From: Stenotrophomonas indicatrix
GTDB lineage: Bacteria; Pseudomonadota; Gammaproteobacteria; Xanthomonadales; Xanthomonadaceae
Direction of reading: 5' to 3'
Assembly: GCA_041545745.1 (NCBI GenBank)
Contig: CP168152.1
Span: 3,470,001 to 3,534,000 of the forward strand
Length of the DNA: 64,000 nucleotides
Shown here: in pieces, positions 1 to 7,750 of the stretch
How positions within the stretch are numbered: the first letter of the stretch is position 1
Layout of the letters: the number at the start of each line of letters is the position of its first letter
Position numbers and translations under genes: made by a program
Notes under the pieces: model-generated
Seen by the model: only the letters and a program-made list of their open reading frames with translations
The model's database searches: none
What the model was told of the DNA's origin: nothing

Positions 1-1
1 C

Positions 2-397
2 GAGGATTCGGCTGCTGTAGGCTACCAAGGTCGCTATCTTGACCAGGATCCCTACTGGCGCATCCGTTCCAACCTGTATGTCGACTGGAGCTTCGGCGAC
101 TTCGGCGTGAACTGGGGCATGCGTTACAAGTCGGGCATCACCGAAGAGTGCGACCTGGGCTCACTGCAGAGCTACTGCTCGGATCCGGACGGCAGCGAAA
201 ACCGCCTGCCGACCACCGTGTACCACGACGTCCAGGTGCGCTACAACACCCCGTGGAAGGGCACGATCATGCTGGGTCTGAACAACGCGTTCGACAAGCA
301 GCCGCCGGTCTCCTACCAGGTGTCGTACAACATGTTCGACCCGCAGTACGACCTGCCGGGCCGCTACATGTACATGCAGTACAAGCAGAAGTTCTGA
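2..397 (+). CDS. TonB-dependent receptor, C-terminal part only
   Basis: The window opens inside this gene; 131 codons up to a TGA stop are visible. The residues alternate as expected for outer-membrane beta-strands (YWRIRSNLYVDWSFGDFGVNWGMRYKSG, shown here as separate short strands in effect), there is a NAFDKQPP turn typical of the last strands of TonB-dependent receptors (LGLNNAFDKQPP), and the protein ends in Phe (YKQKF), the usual C-terminal signal for BAM-mediated insertion. Two closely spaced Cys (around ECDLGSLQSYC) suggest an extracellular loop disulfide. A rho-independent terminator follows 27 bases after the stop, so this is the end of its transcription unit. The substrate cannot be told from this fragment. 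Confidence 0.85.
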   Translation, partial: EDSAAVGYQGRYLDQDPYWRIRSNLYVDWSFGDFGVNWGMRYKSGITEECDLGSLQSYCSDPDGSENRLPTTVYHDVQVRYNTPWKGTIMLGLNNAFDKQPPVSYQVSYNMFDPQYDLPGRYMYMQYKQKF

Positions 398-423
398 TCG
401 ATCCCTTGATCAGCTGACGCAGC

Positions 424-452
424 AACGGCCCCGCAAGGGGCCGTTGTTTTTT
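424..452 (+). terminator. Intrinsic terminator of the TonB-dependent receptor gene
   Basis: A 9-bp GC-rich stem (AACGGCCCC / GGGGCCGTT) with a GCAA tetraloop is followed by a run of T. It lies just downstream of the receptor stop codon. Confidence 0.85.
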
Positions 453-482
453 GTACGCTCGTTGCTGGCGTCGACGCCAACG

Positions 483-510
483 AAAAAGGCCGCGGCAGTG
501 CCGCGGCCTT
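483..510 (-). terminator. Intrinsic terminator of the TetR gene
   Basis: Inverted repeat AAGGCCGCGGCA / TGCCGCGGCCTT. Read on the minus strand it ends in a run of T (the A-run at 483-487), 25 bases beyond the stop of the tetR-type gene. Confidence 0.8.
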
Positions 511-535
511 TCTGCATCCAGCGATGAAGAACGCC

Positions 536-1138
536 TCAGCCGTTCGGAATCAGCGTGTCGATCAGATGTTCGACATACGCTTCGAAATCCTCGCGCGCCT
601 GCTTGGGCTGCTGCAGCTGCAGCGACAACTGCAGGAAGCCTACATAGGCCGCATAGGCCAGGCGTGCGCGATGGCGTGCATCGGTCGAGCTCAGGCCCGC
701 CTGGCGGAACGAGGCGATCAGGTAATCGAGCCGTCGCTGCGACACACGGTCGATCACCGGCCGCACCATCGGATGGTCAAGGGCCTTCAGCAGCTCGCTG
801 TAGATGATGTGCGGCTGCACTTCGTGCGCCACCATCTGGAACAGCTGGCGCAGGCGCACGCGCGGGTCCGGCACGTCTTCCAGGCTGCCGAACACCTGTT
901 CCTGCTCGAACAATTCCCAGCGTTCCAGTGCGGCCTGCAGCAGCGCATCACGCGAGGGGAAGTGCCAGTAGAAACTGCCTTTGGTCACGCCAAGGCGGCG
1001 CGCCAGCGGCTCCACCGCGACGGCACTCACACCTTGCTCGGCAATCAGATCGAGGGCCGCCTGGGCCCAGTCTTCGGCACTCAGGCGGCTGTTGCGGCCG
1101 GCACGCGGTTCGCCGGCGGAAGCGTCAGGTTGATTCAT
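536..1138 (-). CDS. TetR-family transcriptional repressor
   Basis: A 200-residue protein of normal TetR length. The N-terminal helix-turn-helix is clear: ALDLIAEQGVSAVAVEPLAR, then RRLGVTKGSFYWHFPSRDAL, the classic recognition helix and YxHF turn. The C-terminal ligand domain is less conserved. The start chosen is the ATG at 1138 (MNQPDAS); the frame stays open further upstream, but that would run through the divergent promoter. It is transcribed away from the alpha/beta hydrolase - acyl-CoA dehydrogenase operon, and two similar dyads lie between them (1231-1284). The likely role is repression of that operon, and perhaps of itself, in response to an acyl-CoA or fatty acid. The ligand is an inference from the neighbours. 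Confidence 0.85.
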   Translation of the reverse strand: MNQPDASAGEPRAGRNSRLSAEDWAQAALDLIAEQGVSAVAVEPLARRLGVTKGSFYWHFPSRDALLQAALERWELFEQEQVFGSLEDVPDPRVRLRQLFQMVAHEVQPHIIYSELLKALDHPMVRPVIDRVSQRRLDYLIASFRQAGLSSTDARHRARLAYAAYVGFLQLSLQLQQPKQAREDFEAYVEHLIDTLIPNG

Positions 1139-1230
1139 TTGCTGATTTAACCATACGCCGGGGTTCGTTGCAGTACGCGGTTGCGGCCGAAACCGTCGGC
1201 AGCCGGGCCAGAAGGGATTCCCGCAGCGCA

Positions 1231-1284
1231 CCATACCGTGCAGTATTGACTTCCTGCAGGAGCGATCCATACTAGCAAGTATGG
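1231..1284 (+). promoter_or_regulatory. Twin TetR operators overlapping a candidate promoter
   Basis: Two matching dyads, CCATACCGTGCAGTATTG (1231-1248) and CCATACTAGCAAGTATGG (1267-1284), share the form CCATAC-N6-GTATKG and lie 36 bases apart centre to centre. A -35-like TTGACT (1246-1251) and a -10-like CATACT (1268-1273), 16 bases apart, sit across them. Such a promoter would start transcription close to the ATG at 1281, giving a leaderless or nearly leaderless mRNA. A GGAG at 1259-1262 is too far upstream to serve that ATG well. The operator role is inferred from symmetry and position. Confidence 0.6.
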
Positions 1285-2198
1285 TTATGTCCCCTACTCC
1301 CGCTGCATTCCATGACCTGCGCCTGGAGGCTGCCCACGGTGCCTCGCTGGCTGCAACTGCCAGCACCTCCGGCCGTCGCGGACGCGTATTGTTCGCACAC
1401 GGCTTTGGCCAGACCCGCCATGCCTGGACGACCACGGCCAAAGCACTGTCGGCCGCTGGCCTGCAGACTCTGGCCTACGACGCCCGCGGTCATGGCGATT
1501 CCGACTGGAATGCGGCCGATCTGGCCTATCACGGCGAGCAGTTCGCCGATGACCTGATCGTGCTGGCCGGCGAGCAGCCGCGACCGCCGGTACTGGTGGC
1601 GGCCTCGATGGGGGGCCTGTTCGGCCTGTTGGCCGAATCACGCTGGCCCGGGCTGTTCTCGGCCATGGTGCTGGTGGACATCACCCCGCGCTGGGACACC
1701 GCTGGCGTCGAGCGCATCCTCGCCTTCATGACCGCGCACCCGGAAGGATTCGCCTCGCTGTCGCAGGCTGCCGATGTGATTTCGGCCTATGTGCCGCACC
1801 GCCCGCGCAAATCCGAGGATTCACTGCGCGCCCTGCTGCGCGAAGACGGCCACGGCCGCTGGCGCTGGCATTGGGACCCGCGCCTGGTGGCCGAACTGGC
1901 CCGCGACAGCGAGCAGCACCAGGATGCACTGGCCGAGGCCGCGCGCCAGGTGAAGTGCCCCCTGCTGCTGGTCAGCGGTGGCCGCAGCGACCTGGTCACC
2001 CCGCAGACGGTGGCCGAATTCCTGGCATTGGCGCCACACGCGCGCCACGTACAGTTGCCGCAGGCCACGCACATGGTCGCCGGTGATGACAACGACGCCT
2101 TTACCGCTACTGTGTTGGACTATCTGGACGTGTTGCCCGCAGCGGATGCTGCAGCTTCGTCCGCCATAAACGAGCACGTCACCGGAGCACGCTCATGA
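1281..2198 (+). CDS. Alpha/beta hydrolase
   Basis: 305 residues with the alpha/beta hydrolase order of motifs: oxyanion region AHGFGQTRHAW near residue 39, the DARGHGDSD strand-loop near 67, nucleophile elbow VAASMGG with Ser109, and a late His in QATHMVAGDDN. The elbow is A-x-S-x-G instead of G-x-S-x-G. The next gene starts inside its stop codon (ATGA overlap), so translation is coupled to the acyl-CoA dehydrogenase. A role as esterase or thioesterase on lipid-derived acyl substrates fits the operon, but the substrate is not known. The ATG at 1281 overlaps the downstream operator; an in-frame ATG at 1287 is an alternative start. Confidence 0.85.
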   Translation: MVMSPTPAAFHDLRLEAAHGASLAATASTSGRRGRVLFAHGFGQTRHAWTTTAKALSAAGLQTLAYDARGHGDSDWNAADLAYHGEQFADDLIVLAGEQPRPPVLVAASMGGLFGLLAESRWPGLFSAMVLVDITPRWDTAGVERILAFMTAHPEGFASLSQAADVISAYVPHRPRKSEDSLRALLREDGHGRWRWHWDPRLVAELARDSEQHQDALAEAARQVKCPLLLVSGGRSDLVTPQTVAEFLALAPHARHVQLPQATHMVAGDDNDAFTATVLDYLDVLPAADAAASSAINEHVTGARS

Positions 2199-4672
2199 GC
2201 CTCGTCATTCCCTTCCTCGCCCTGCTGCTGGCAGGCGCGTTCGTTGCCTACCACCGCATGCGCCTGCTGACCTGGACGCTGATCAGCGTGGCCCTGCTGG
2301 TGGCCTGCTGGTTCATTCCCTACGTCAACCAGACCGCCACGACCGTCGCTGCCGCGATACTGGCCGTGATCGTCGTGCCGCTGCTGCTGCCGTTCATCCG
2401 CAAGCCGCTGCTGACCGGCCCGATGATGAAAGTGTTCCGCAAGGTGCTGCCGCCGCTGTCGCAGACCGAGCGCATCGCACTGGAAACCGGCTCGGTCGGC
2501 TTCGAAGGCGAACTGTTCACCGGCGACCCGGACTGGAACATCCTGCTGAACTACCCCAAGCCGCAGCTGACCGCTGAAGAACAGGCCTTCCTCGACGGCC
2601 CGGTCGAAGAGCTGTGCAAGATGGTCAACGACTGGGAGATCACCCACGTCCATGCCGACCTGCCGCCGGAACTGTGGGCCTTCATCAAGAAGAACCGCTT
2701 CTTCGGCATGATCATTCCGAAGGAATACGGCGGCCTGGGCTTCAGCGCGCTGGCCCACCACAAGGTGATCCAGAAGCTGGCCTCGGTGTCTTCGGTGGTC
2801 AGCTCGACCGTCGGCGTGCCGAACTCGCTGGGCCCGGGTGAACTGCTGGTGCATTACGGCACCCAGGAACAGAAGGACCAGTACCTGCCGCGCCTGGCCG
2901 ATGGCCGCGAAGTGCCCTGCTTCGGCCTGACCGGCCCGTTCGCCGGCTCCGATGCGACCTCCATTCCCGACTACGGCATCGTCTGCAAGGGCGAGTGGAA
3001 CGGCGAGCAGGTGCTCGGCGTCAAGCTGACCTTCGACAAGCGCTACATCACCCTGGCCCCGGTCGCCTCGCTGATCGGGCTGGCCTTCCGCATGTACGAT
3101 CCGGATGGCCTGATCGGCCAGACCCGCGACATCGGCATCACCCTGGGCCTGCTGCCGCGCGAGACCGCCGGCGTTGAAATCGGCCGTCGCCACTTCCCGC
3201 TGAACTCGACGTTCCAGAACGGCCCGATCCGCGGCAAGGACGTGTTCATTCCGCTGACCCAGCTGATCGGTGGCGCTGCAATGGCCGGCAAGGGCTGGAA
3301 CATGCTCAACGAGTGCCTGGCCGTGGGCCGCTCGATCACCCTGCCCTCCACTGCCAGCGGCGGCGCCAAGGCCGGTGCCGCAGTAACCGGCGCCTATGCG
3401 CGCATCCGCAAGCAGTTCGGCCTGTCGGTCGGCCGCTTTGAAGGCGTGGAAGAAGCACTGGCCCGCATCGGTGGCAAGGCGTACAAGATCAGCGCGCTGT
3501 CGCAGGCCACCGCCGCTGCTGTGGACCGCGGTGACGTGCCGTCGGTGCCGTCGGCGATCGCCAAGTACCACTGCACCAACATGAGTCGCGAAGTGATCTC
3601 GGACATGATGGACGTGATCGGCGGCAAGGGCATCATCCTGGGGCCGCGCAACTTCGCCGGCCGCAGCTGGCAGGCCGCGCCGATCGCCATCACGGTGGAA
3701 GGCGCCAACATCATGACCCGCAGCCTGCTGATCTTCGGCCAGGGTGCGATCCTCTGCCACCCGTGGGTGCTGAAGGAAATGAAGGCCGCGCAGGACCCGG
3801 ACACCCGTGCCGGCCTGCAGGACTTCGATCGCAGCCTGTTCGGCCACATCCGCTACGGCATCTCCAATGCTGTTCGTTCGTTCTGGTTCGGCCTGACCGG
3901 CGCACGCTTCGGGGCTGCCCCGGGCGATGCCTACACCCGCCGTTACTTCCGCAAGCTGGACCGTTACTCGGCCAACCTGGCGCTGATGGCCGACATCTCG
4001 ATGATGACGCTCGGCGGCAAGCTGAAGTTCAAGGAATCGCTGTCCGGCCGCCTGGGCGACGTCCTGAGCCATGTCTACATGACCAGCGCCATGCTCAAGC
4101 GCTACCACGACGAAGGCGCGCCGCAGGCCGACCAGCCGCTGCTGGCCTGGGCTTTCCATGACAGCGTGCACAAGATCGAGGAATCGCTGTCGGCCGCCCT
4201 GCGCAACTTCCCGATCCGTCCGATCGGCTGGCTGATGTGGGCACTGATCTTCCCGCTGGGCCGTCGTGCCGAGGCCCCGGGCGACCGCCTGAGCCGTCGC
4301 GTGGCTGCGCTGCTGATGGCACCGAACGAAGCCCGTGACCGTCTCGCCAGCGGCGTGTTCCTGACCCCGTGCGAGAACAACCCGGGTGGCCGCATCAACA
4401 GCTACCTGAGCAAGGCGATCATGGCCGAGCCGGTGGAGCGCAAGTTCCTGAAGGCGCTGAAGAGCAAGGGCATCGAAGCGCTGGACTTCAACAGCCAGCT
4501 CGACGAGGCCGTGGCCGAGGGCGTGATCACCCAGGACGAGCGCAGCCTGCTGGAAGAGCTGCGTACGCTGACCCTGGACACCATCACCGTGGACGATTTC
4601 GACACCCACGAACTGCGCGCGGCCAGCTATTACGACCGCCAGAACAAGGACCCGCACTCGCAGGCGGCCTGA
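2195..4672 (+). CDS. fadE: Acyl-CoA dehydrogenase, FadE type
   Basis: 825 residues, close to the roughly 815 of E. coli FadE and much longer than the usual 380-400-residue acyl-CoA dehydrogenases. It begins with several hydrophobic segments in the first 75 residues (LVIPFLALLLAGAFVAYHRM, TLISVALLVACWFIPYV, and an AAAILAVIVVPLLLPF stretch), followed by the flavoprotein core (FGMIIPKEYGGLGFSALAHH, FGLTGPFAGSDATS, GGKGIILGPRNF) and the FadE-specific C-terminal domain. It catalyses the first, FAD-dependent step of fatty acid beta-oxidation. It overlaps the hydrolase by 4 bases and is followed by a hotdog-fold protein 72 bases later. Control by the adjacent TetR protein is likely. Confidence 0.92.
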   Translation: MSLVIPFLALLLAGAFVAYHRMRLLTWTLISVALLVACWFIPYVNQTATTVAAAILAVIVVPLLLPFIRKPLLTGPMMKVFRKVLPPLSQTERIALETGSVGFEGELFTGDPDWNILLNYPKPQLTAEEQAFLDGPVEELCKMVNDWEITHVHADLPPELWAFIKKNRFFGMIIPKEYGGLGFSALAHHKVIQKLASVSSVVSSTVGVPNSLGPGELLVHYGTQEQKDQYLPRLADGREVPCFGLTGPFAGSDATSIPDYGIVCKGEWNGEQVLGVKLTFDKRYITLAPVASLIGLAFRMYDPDGLIGQTRDIGITLGLLPRETAGVEIGRRHFPLNSTFQNGPIRGKDVFIPLTQLIGGAAMAGKGWNMLNECLAVGRSITLPSTASGGAKAGAAVTGAYARIRKQFGLSVGRFEGVEEALARIGGKAYKISALSQATAAAVDRGDVPSVPSAIAKYHCTNMSREVISDMMDVIGGKGIILGPRNFAGRSWQAAPIAITVEGANIMTRSLLIFGQGAILCHPWVLKEMKAAQDPDTRAGLQDFDRSLFGHIRYGISNAVRSFWFGLTGARFGAAPGDAYTRRYFRKLDRYSANLALMADISMMTLGGKLKFKESLSGRLGDVLSHVYMTSAMLKRYHDEGAPQADQPLLAWAFHDSVHKIEESLSAALRNFPIRPIGWLMWALIFPLGRRAEAPGDRLSRRVAALLMAPNEARDRLASGVFLTPCENNPGGRINSYLSKAIMAEPVERKFLKALKSKGIEALDFNSQLDEAVAEGVITQDERSLLEELRTLTLDTITVDDFDTHELRAASYYDRQNKDPHSQAA

Positions 4673-4744
4673 TCGCCCGCGACACGCGTTGCCTCGACGG
4701 CGGGCCTGGCCCGCCGTCGCTTTGTCCGCCAACCGGAAACCGCC

Positions 4745-5212
4745 ATGTCCACGCCCCTGCTTTCGCTCTATCACCGCCTGCAGCGCTGGCCTGCCGGCAA
4801 CTGGTTGTTCTCGCGCGCGGTGTGCTTCAAGGCACCCTACTTCGCCAGCATCGCCCCGCGCATCACTCTCCTCGAGAACGGCCGCTGCGAGGGCACGCTG
4901 GCCGACCGCCGCAAGGTGCGCAACCACATCGGTACGGTGCACGCGATCGCGATGTGCAATCTGGCCGAGCTGACCGCCGGGCTGATGGTCGATGCGTCGC
5001 TGCCGAAGGGCATGCGTTGGATCCCAAAGGGGATGCAGGTGCAATACCTGGCCAAGGCCCGTGGCACGCTGCATGCGACGGCCTTGCCGGCGCAGCCGAT
5101 CGTGGTGGCAGCCGAAGGCTACGCGCTGCCGGTGACGGTGAGCGTGCGCGACCACGCGGGCACGGACGTGTTCAGTGCGGTCATCGACATGTGGGTGTCG
5201 CCGGCGAAGTGA
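4745..5212 (+). CDS. Hotdog-fold DUF4442 protein, putative thioesterase
   Basis: 155 residues. The central stretch VRNHIGTVHAIAMCNLAELT matches the hotdog helix region of DUF4442/PaaI-like proteins (N-H-x-G-T-x-H-A), with a following KGMRWIPKGMQVQYLAKARG strand pair. Such proteins are usually acyl-CoA thioesterases. It follows the acyl-CoA dehydrogenase on the same strand with a 72-base gap and is probably the last gene of the operon. The acyl-chain specificity cannot be read from the sequence. Confidence 0.75.
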   Translation: MSTPLLSLYHRLQRWPAGNWLFSRAVCFKAPYFASIAPRITLLENGRCEGTLADRRKVRNHIGTVHAIAMCNLAELTAGLMVDASLPKGMRWIPKGMQVQYLAKARGTLHATALPAQPIVVAAEGYALPVTVSVRDHAGTDVFSAVIDMWVSPAK

Positions 5213-5221
5213 TGTTGCCGC

Positions 5222-5246
5222 GAACGGCGCAGCCCCTCGTGGGTTG
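5222..5246 (+). repeat. Copy 1 of the gene-end motif AACGGC..AGCCCCTCGTGG
   Basis: The sequence AACGGCGCAGCCCCTCGTGG followed by GTTGG starts about 10 bases after the thioesterase stop. Three more copies occur in the window, each just after a gene stop (near 5684, 14635 and 46569 on the minus strand). Confidence 0.7.
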
Positions 5247-5272
5247 GTCGCTGGAAGCGGGTCATGGGTTGG

Positions 5273-5653
5273 GCCGGAGGGCTGGGATGCCCAGGGGACG
5301 CCGTGAATACGTCCCTGTAGGCTCGGGCGCGCCATCCATGGCGCTTACGCCCCTGCGCATCCCACCCCTCCGGCCTCTGACAGATCTCTGCGGCGTCCAC
5401 CCACGCAAGAGAAAAAAGAAGAGCAAAAGCAAAAACAAAAGCGGCCGGTGGCCGCTTTTTCATGCGCGCAGAACCACGAGCGCAGCAACCCGCTGTTGCT
5501 CTTGATCTTCTTTTTCTTCTCCGTGGGCTGGCCGCGCACGGAACCTGTCAGGGGTGGGGCGGGTGGGCCGTGCAGGGGCGTTGGCGCCATGGATGGCGCC
5601 ATCGAGCTTACAGGGACGTACTTGCAGCGTCCCCTGCACGGCCCACCCGCCCC
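5273..5653. repeat. Composite inverted-pair element A (381 bases)
   Basis: This fills most of the 502-base gene-free stretch between two convergent genes. The left arm (5273-5375) has an imperfect outer stem GGCCGGAGGG..CAGGGG / CCCCTG..CCCTCCGGCC around the inner palindrome GCGCCATCCATGGCGC. The right arm (5556-5653) is the same unit inverted, with a perfect 23-bp outer stem (5556-5578 pairs with 5631-5653). Both arms carry the conserved TACGTCCCTGTAGGCTCG or TACGTCCCTGTAAGCTCG stretch. The 180 bases between the arms hold GACAG boxes, A-rich/T-rich tracts and an intrinsic terminator at 5437-5460. No protein-coding signal is seen. Confidence 0.85.
5437..5460. terminator. Bidirectional intrinsic terminator in the centre of element A
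   Basis: AAAAGCGGCC-GGT-GGCCGCTTTTT: a 10-bp stem with A on one side and T on the other, so it can terminate in both directions. It lies between the convergent thioesterase and DUF1304 genes. Confidence 0.85.
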
Positions 5654-5683
5654 GCCAAGCGCGGCTTTTGATCTAAGCGGCCA

Positions 5684-5710
5684 ACCACGAGGGGCTCAGC
5701 CGTTGGCTGG
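5684..5710 (-). repeat. Copy 2 of the gene-end motif
   Basis: Minus-strand copy (CCAGCCAACGGCTGAGCCCC then TCGTGG) immediately beyond the stop codon of the DUF1304 gene. It is inverted relative to copy 1, so the two copies bracket element A. Confidence 0.7.
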
Positions 5711-5714
5711 AAAC

Positions 5715-6065
5715 TCACGCCACAGCGCGAAGAATCAACGCCAGGATCGCCGGCACCGCCTGGATCATGAAAATGCGCCGGCTCACGCTGTAGGCGCCAT
5801 AGCACCCCGCCACCACCACGCACGCCAGCGAGAACGTCACCAGCACCGGCTGCGCCAGCACCAGCCCCACCACGATGCCCGCCGCCAGGAAGCCGTTGTA
5901 CAGACCCTGGTTGGCCGCCAGCACGCGCGTGGTCTCCGCCTTCTGCGGTGAATTGCGGAACGTCTTCAGGCCCAGCGGCCGGGTCCACAGGAACATCTCC
6001 AGCACCAGGAAATACAGGTGCAGCACGGCGACCAGCACGGTCAGCAGCAGCGCTAGCAATGACAT
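5715..6065 (-). CDS. DUF1304 inner-membrane protein
   Basis: 116 residues with four hydrophobic segments (SLLALLLTVLVAVLHLYFLV; GFLAAGIVVGLVLA; VTFSLACVVVAGCYGAYSV; FMIQAVPAILALIL) and the DUF1304 signatures MFLWTRPLGLKTF and LAANQGLYNGFLA. The start is the ATG at 6065, preceded by AGGAGAG; an upstream in-frame ATG would begin inside a hairpin repeat. It lies 69 bases downstream of the MFS gene on the same strand with a strong hairpin (6089-6126) between them. The function of this family is not established. Confidence 0.85.
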   Translation of the reverse strand: MSLLALLLTVLVAVLHLYFLVLEMFLWTRPLGLKTFRNSPQKAETTRVLAANQGLYNGFLAAGIVVGLVLAQPVLVTFSLACVVVAGCYGAYSVSRRIFMIQAVPAILALILRAVA

Positions 6066-6088
6066 CGACTCTCTCCTTTGGAAAGTTG

Positions 6089-6126
6089 GGGTCAGAGCCC
6101 TTTTCCAATGAAAAGGGATCTGACCC
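6089..6126. repeat. GGGTC-type hairpin, copy 1
   Basis: GGGTCAGAGCCCTTTTC, a CAAT loop, then GAAAAGGGATCTGACCC: a 17-bp stem with a single mismatch. Related hairpins are at 14384-14420 and 49641-49681. Here it separates the MFS gene from the DUF1304 gene, so it may terminate or stabilise the upstream message. It has no run of T. Confidence 0.8.
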
Positions 6127-6134
6127 TGGATCAC

Positions 6135-7463
6135 TCAACGGTCGCGCGGCAGCTTCTTTTCTTCGCGCAGCACGCCGAACGCCGCAGCGGTCATGCAGGC
6201 AGCCACCACCACGCCGCCGACGAATACCACGTGCGAGCCGAACAACGACAGCCCCTTGTGCAGCCAGGCGAAGGTCAGGTCGGCGCCGCGGTACACCACC
6301 GTGTCGATCGCTGCGCCGGCCTTGTAGCGCCACTGCCGGTCCACGCGGGTGTAGATGGTTTCGCGGGCCGGCTTGGCCAGGGCGAACTCGCTGGCGCGGG
6401 TCATCACCTGCACCACCGCCACCATCAGCGGCATCGGCGATGCGGCCAGCACCGAGAAGCCGATCAGGATCGCAAAACCGGGAATCAGCAACGCCGGCGC
6501 GATGCCGTGGCGCGACAGCAGCCAGCGGGTCAGCCCGAGCTGCATCAACAGCGCCAGCCCGTTCACCGCCAGGTCGATGCGCGAAAAGAAGGCTGTGGCA
6601 GCGCCTGCATCGGTGAACGAGGCACGCACGATGGTGGCCTGCTGGTTGTACAGCAACGTGCCGACACCCACGCCGAACAGCACCATGATCGCCAGCCAGC
6701 GCAGCAGGGGCTCGCGCGCGATCAGCTTCAGGCCATCAAGCACGCTGCCGCCCATTGGCTGCTCGCCGGACGCCAGTTGCTGCTCGCGCTCGCGCAGCAC
6801 CGCCCAATGCCGCAGGCGCCAGATGCACAGCAGGCAGACGGCCAGGAAGCCGGCCGACACCAGCATCAGATTGGCAATACCGACCCGCTGCACCAGCGCA
6901 CTGGTAATGATCGGGCCGAGGAAGGCGCCGACGGTACCCGCTGCACCTATATAGCCGTAGTACGCCCGTGCCTGCGCATTGGAGAAAACGTCGGCCATGA
7001 AGCTCCAGAACACCGCCACCGCAAACAGGTTGAAGACCGTGATCCAGAAGAAGAACGCCATGCCACGCCCCGGCATGCCGCTGTCGAACAGCGCATAGAA
7101 GCCCAGCAGGGTGGCGATGAAGAAGCCGTACACCGCCGGCAGGAACACCCGCCGCGGGAAGCGGCTGACCAGCCAGCCATAGACCGGCTGCAGGACCAGC
7201 ATGATCACGAACACGCAGGAGAACAGGAACTGCAGGACGAAGTCCTTCAGGGCGATGCCATGGCTGGCGAACCAGGCGATCAACGCCACCGGGAACACCG
7301 TCTCCAGGTCGGCCGAAGCGGCCATCGCCTCGCGTACCGGCCGCAGCACGTAGTAGCCGCTGAGCAGGCAGAAGAAGTACAGGAACGACCACCACAGCGC
7401 CGGCGACTCGCGCAGCGCGGCCAGCAGGCCCTTCAGTGCCCCGCTCTCCCGCGCCGCGCTCAC
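6135..7463 (-). CDS. MFS-type carrier resembling NTP/NDP exchangers
   Basis: 442 residues with about 12 hydrophobic segments. The N-terminal GYYVLRPVREAMAA near residue 35 resembles the signature of the ATP/ADP (NTP/NDP) translocase-like branch of the MFS more than that of sugar or drug carriers. The start is a GTG at 7463 with GAGGGGAG upstream. DUF1304 follows on the same strand. The cargo cannot be decided; a free-living bacterium would not need ATP import, so a different nucleotide or metabolite is plausible. Confidence is high for a membrane carrier and moderate for the subfamily. Confidence 0.75.
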   Translation of the reverse strand: MSAARESGALKGLLAALRESPALWWSFLYFFCLLSGYYVLRPVREAMAASADLETVFPVALIAWFASHGIALKDFVLQFLFSCVFVIMLVLQPVYGWLVSRFPRRVFLPAVYGFFIATLLGFYALFDSGMPGRGMAFFFWITVFNLFAVAVFWSFMADVFSNAQARAYYGYIGAAGTVGAFLGPIITSALVQRVGIANLMLVSAGFLAVCLLCIWRLRHWAVLREREQQLASGEQPMGGSVLDGLKLIAREPLLRWLAIMVLFGVGVGTLLYNQQATIVRASFTDAGAATAFFSRIDLAVNGLALLMQLGLTRWLLSRHGIAPALLIPGFAILIGFSVLAASPMPLMVAVVQVMTRASEFALAKPARETIYTRVDRQWRYKAGAAIDTVVYRGADLTFAWLHKGLSLFGSHVVFVGGVVVAACMTAAAFGVLREEKKLPRDR

Positions 7464-7688
7464 GCGGCTCCCCTCGCCCGCAAACGGCGGTTGGACAGCG
7501 GCATGGCGGGCTCCGGGGGCAGTGAAGCGCGTACGTTATCCAATGCACTGCAACATCGCCAGCGCAGGCGGCGCCGATGGCTGCAACGCAGTGTCACGGA
7601 CTGGCCCGGCGGACACCTTGTGATACACGCTTTTCTGGCGTCAAAAATCCAACTTTTTCAACGAGATGCGCATTCATCTTCGCTTTGT

Positions 7689-7718
7689 TTGTGCACAGGC
7701 GAAAAGCGGCGCTAGAAT
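7689..7718 (+). promoter_or_regulatory. Candidate promoter of the serine hydrolase gene
   Basis: TTGTGC (7689-7694) and TAGAAT (7713-7718) are 18 bases apart and would start transcription some 25 bases before the ATG at 7751. The rest of the 287-base gap from 7464 shows no gene or repeat that I can see. Confidence 0.4.
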
Positions 7719-7750
7719 CATCCCCAGCAGTCGCGCACGGGTTCCAACCG

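Noticed and set aside
2120..5335. A 1071-codon open frame on the minus strand opposite fadE
   Set aside because: It is antisense to the clear FadE gene, His/Arg/Gln-rich without any domain, and typical of third-position bias in high-GC DNA.
5345..5602. Short open frames inside the composite elements, with translated patterns such as KYVPVG, SMAxTPL and EKKK recurring in all four
   Set aside because: The similarity is due to the DNA repeat and appears in several frames and on both strands; such frames are likely to be mis-annotated as hypothetical proteins.
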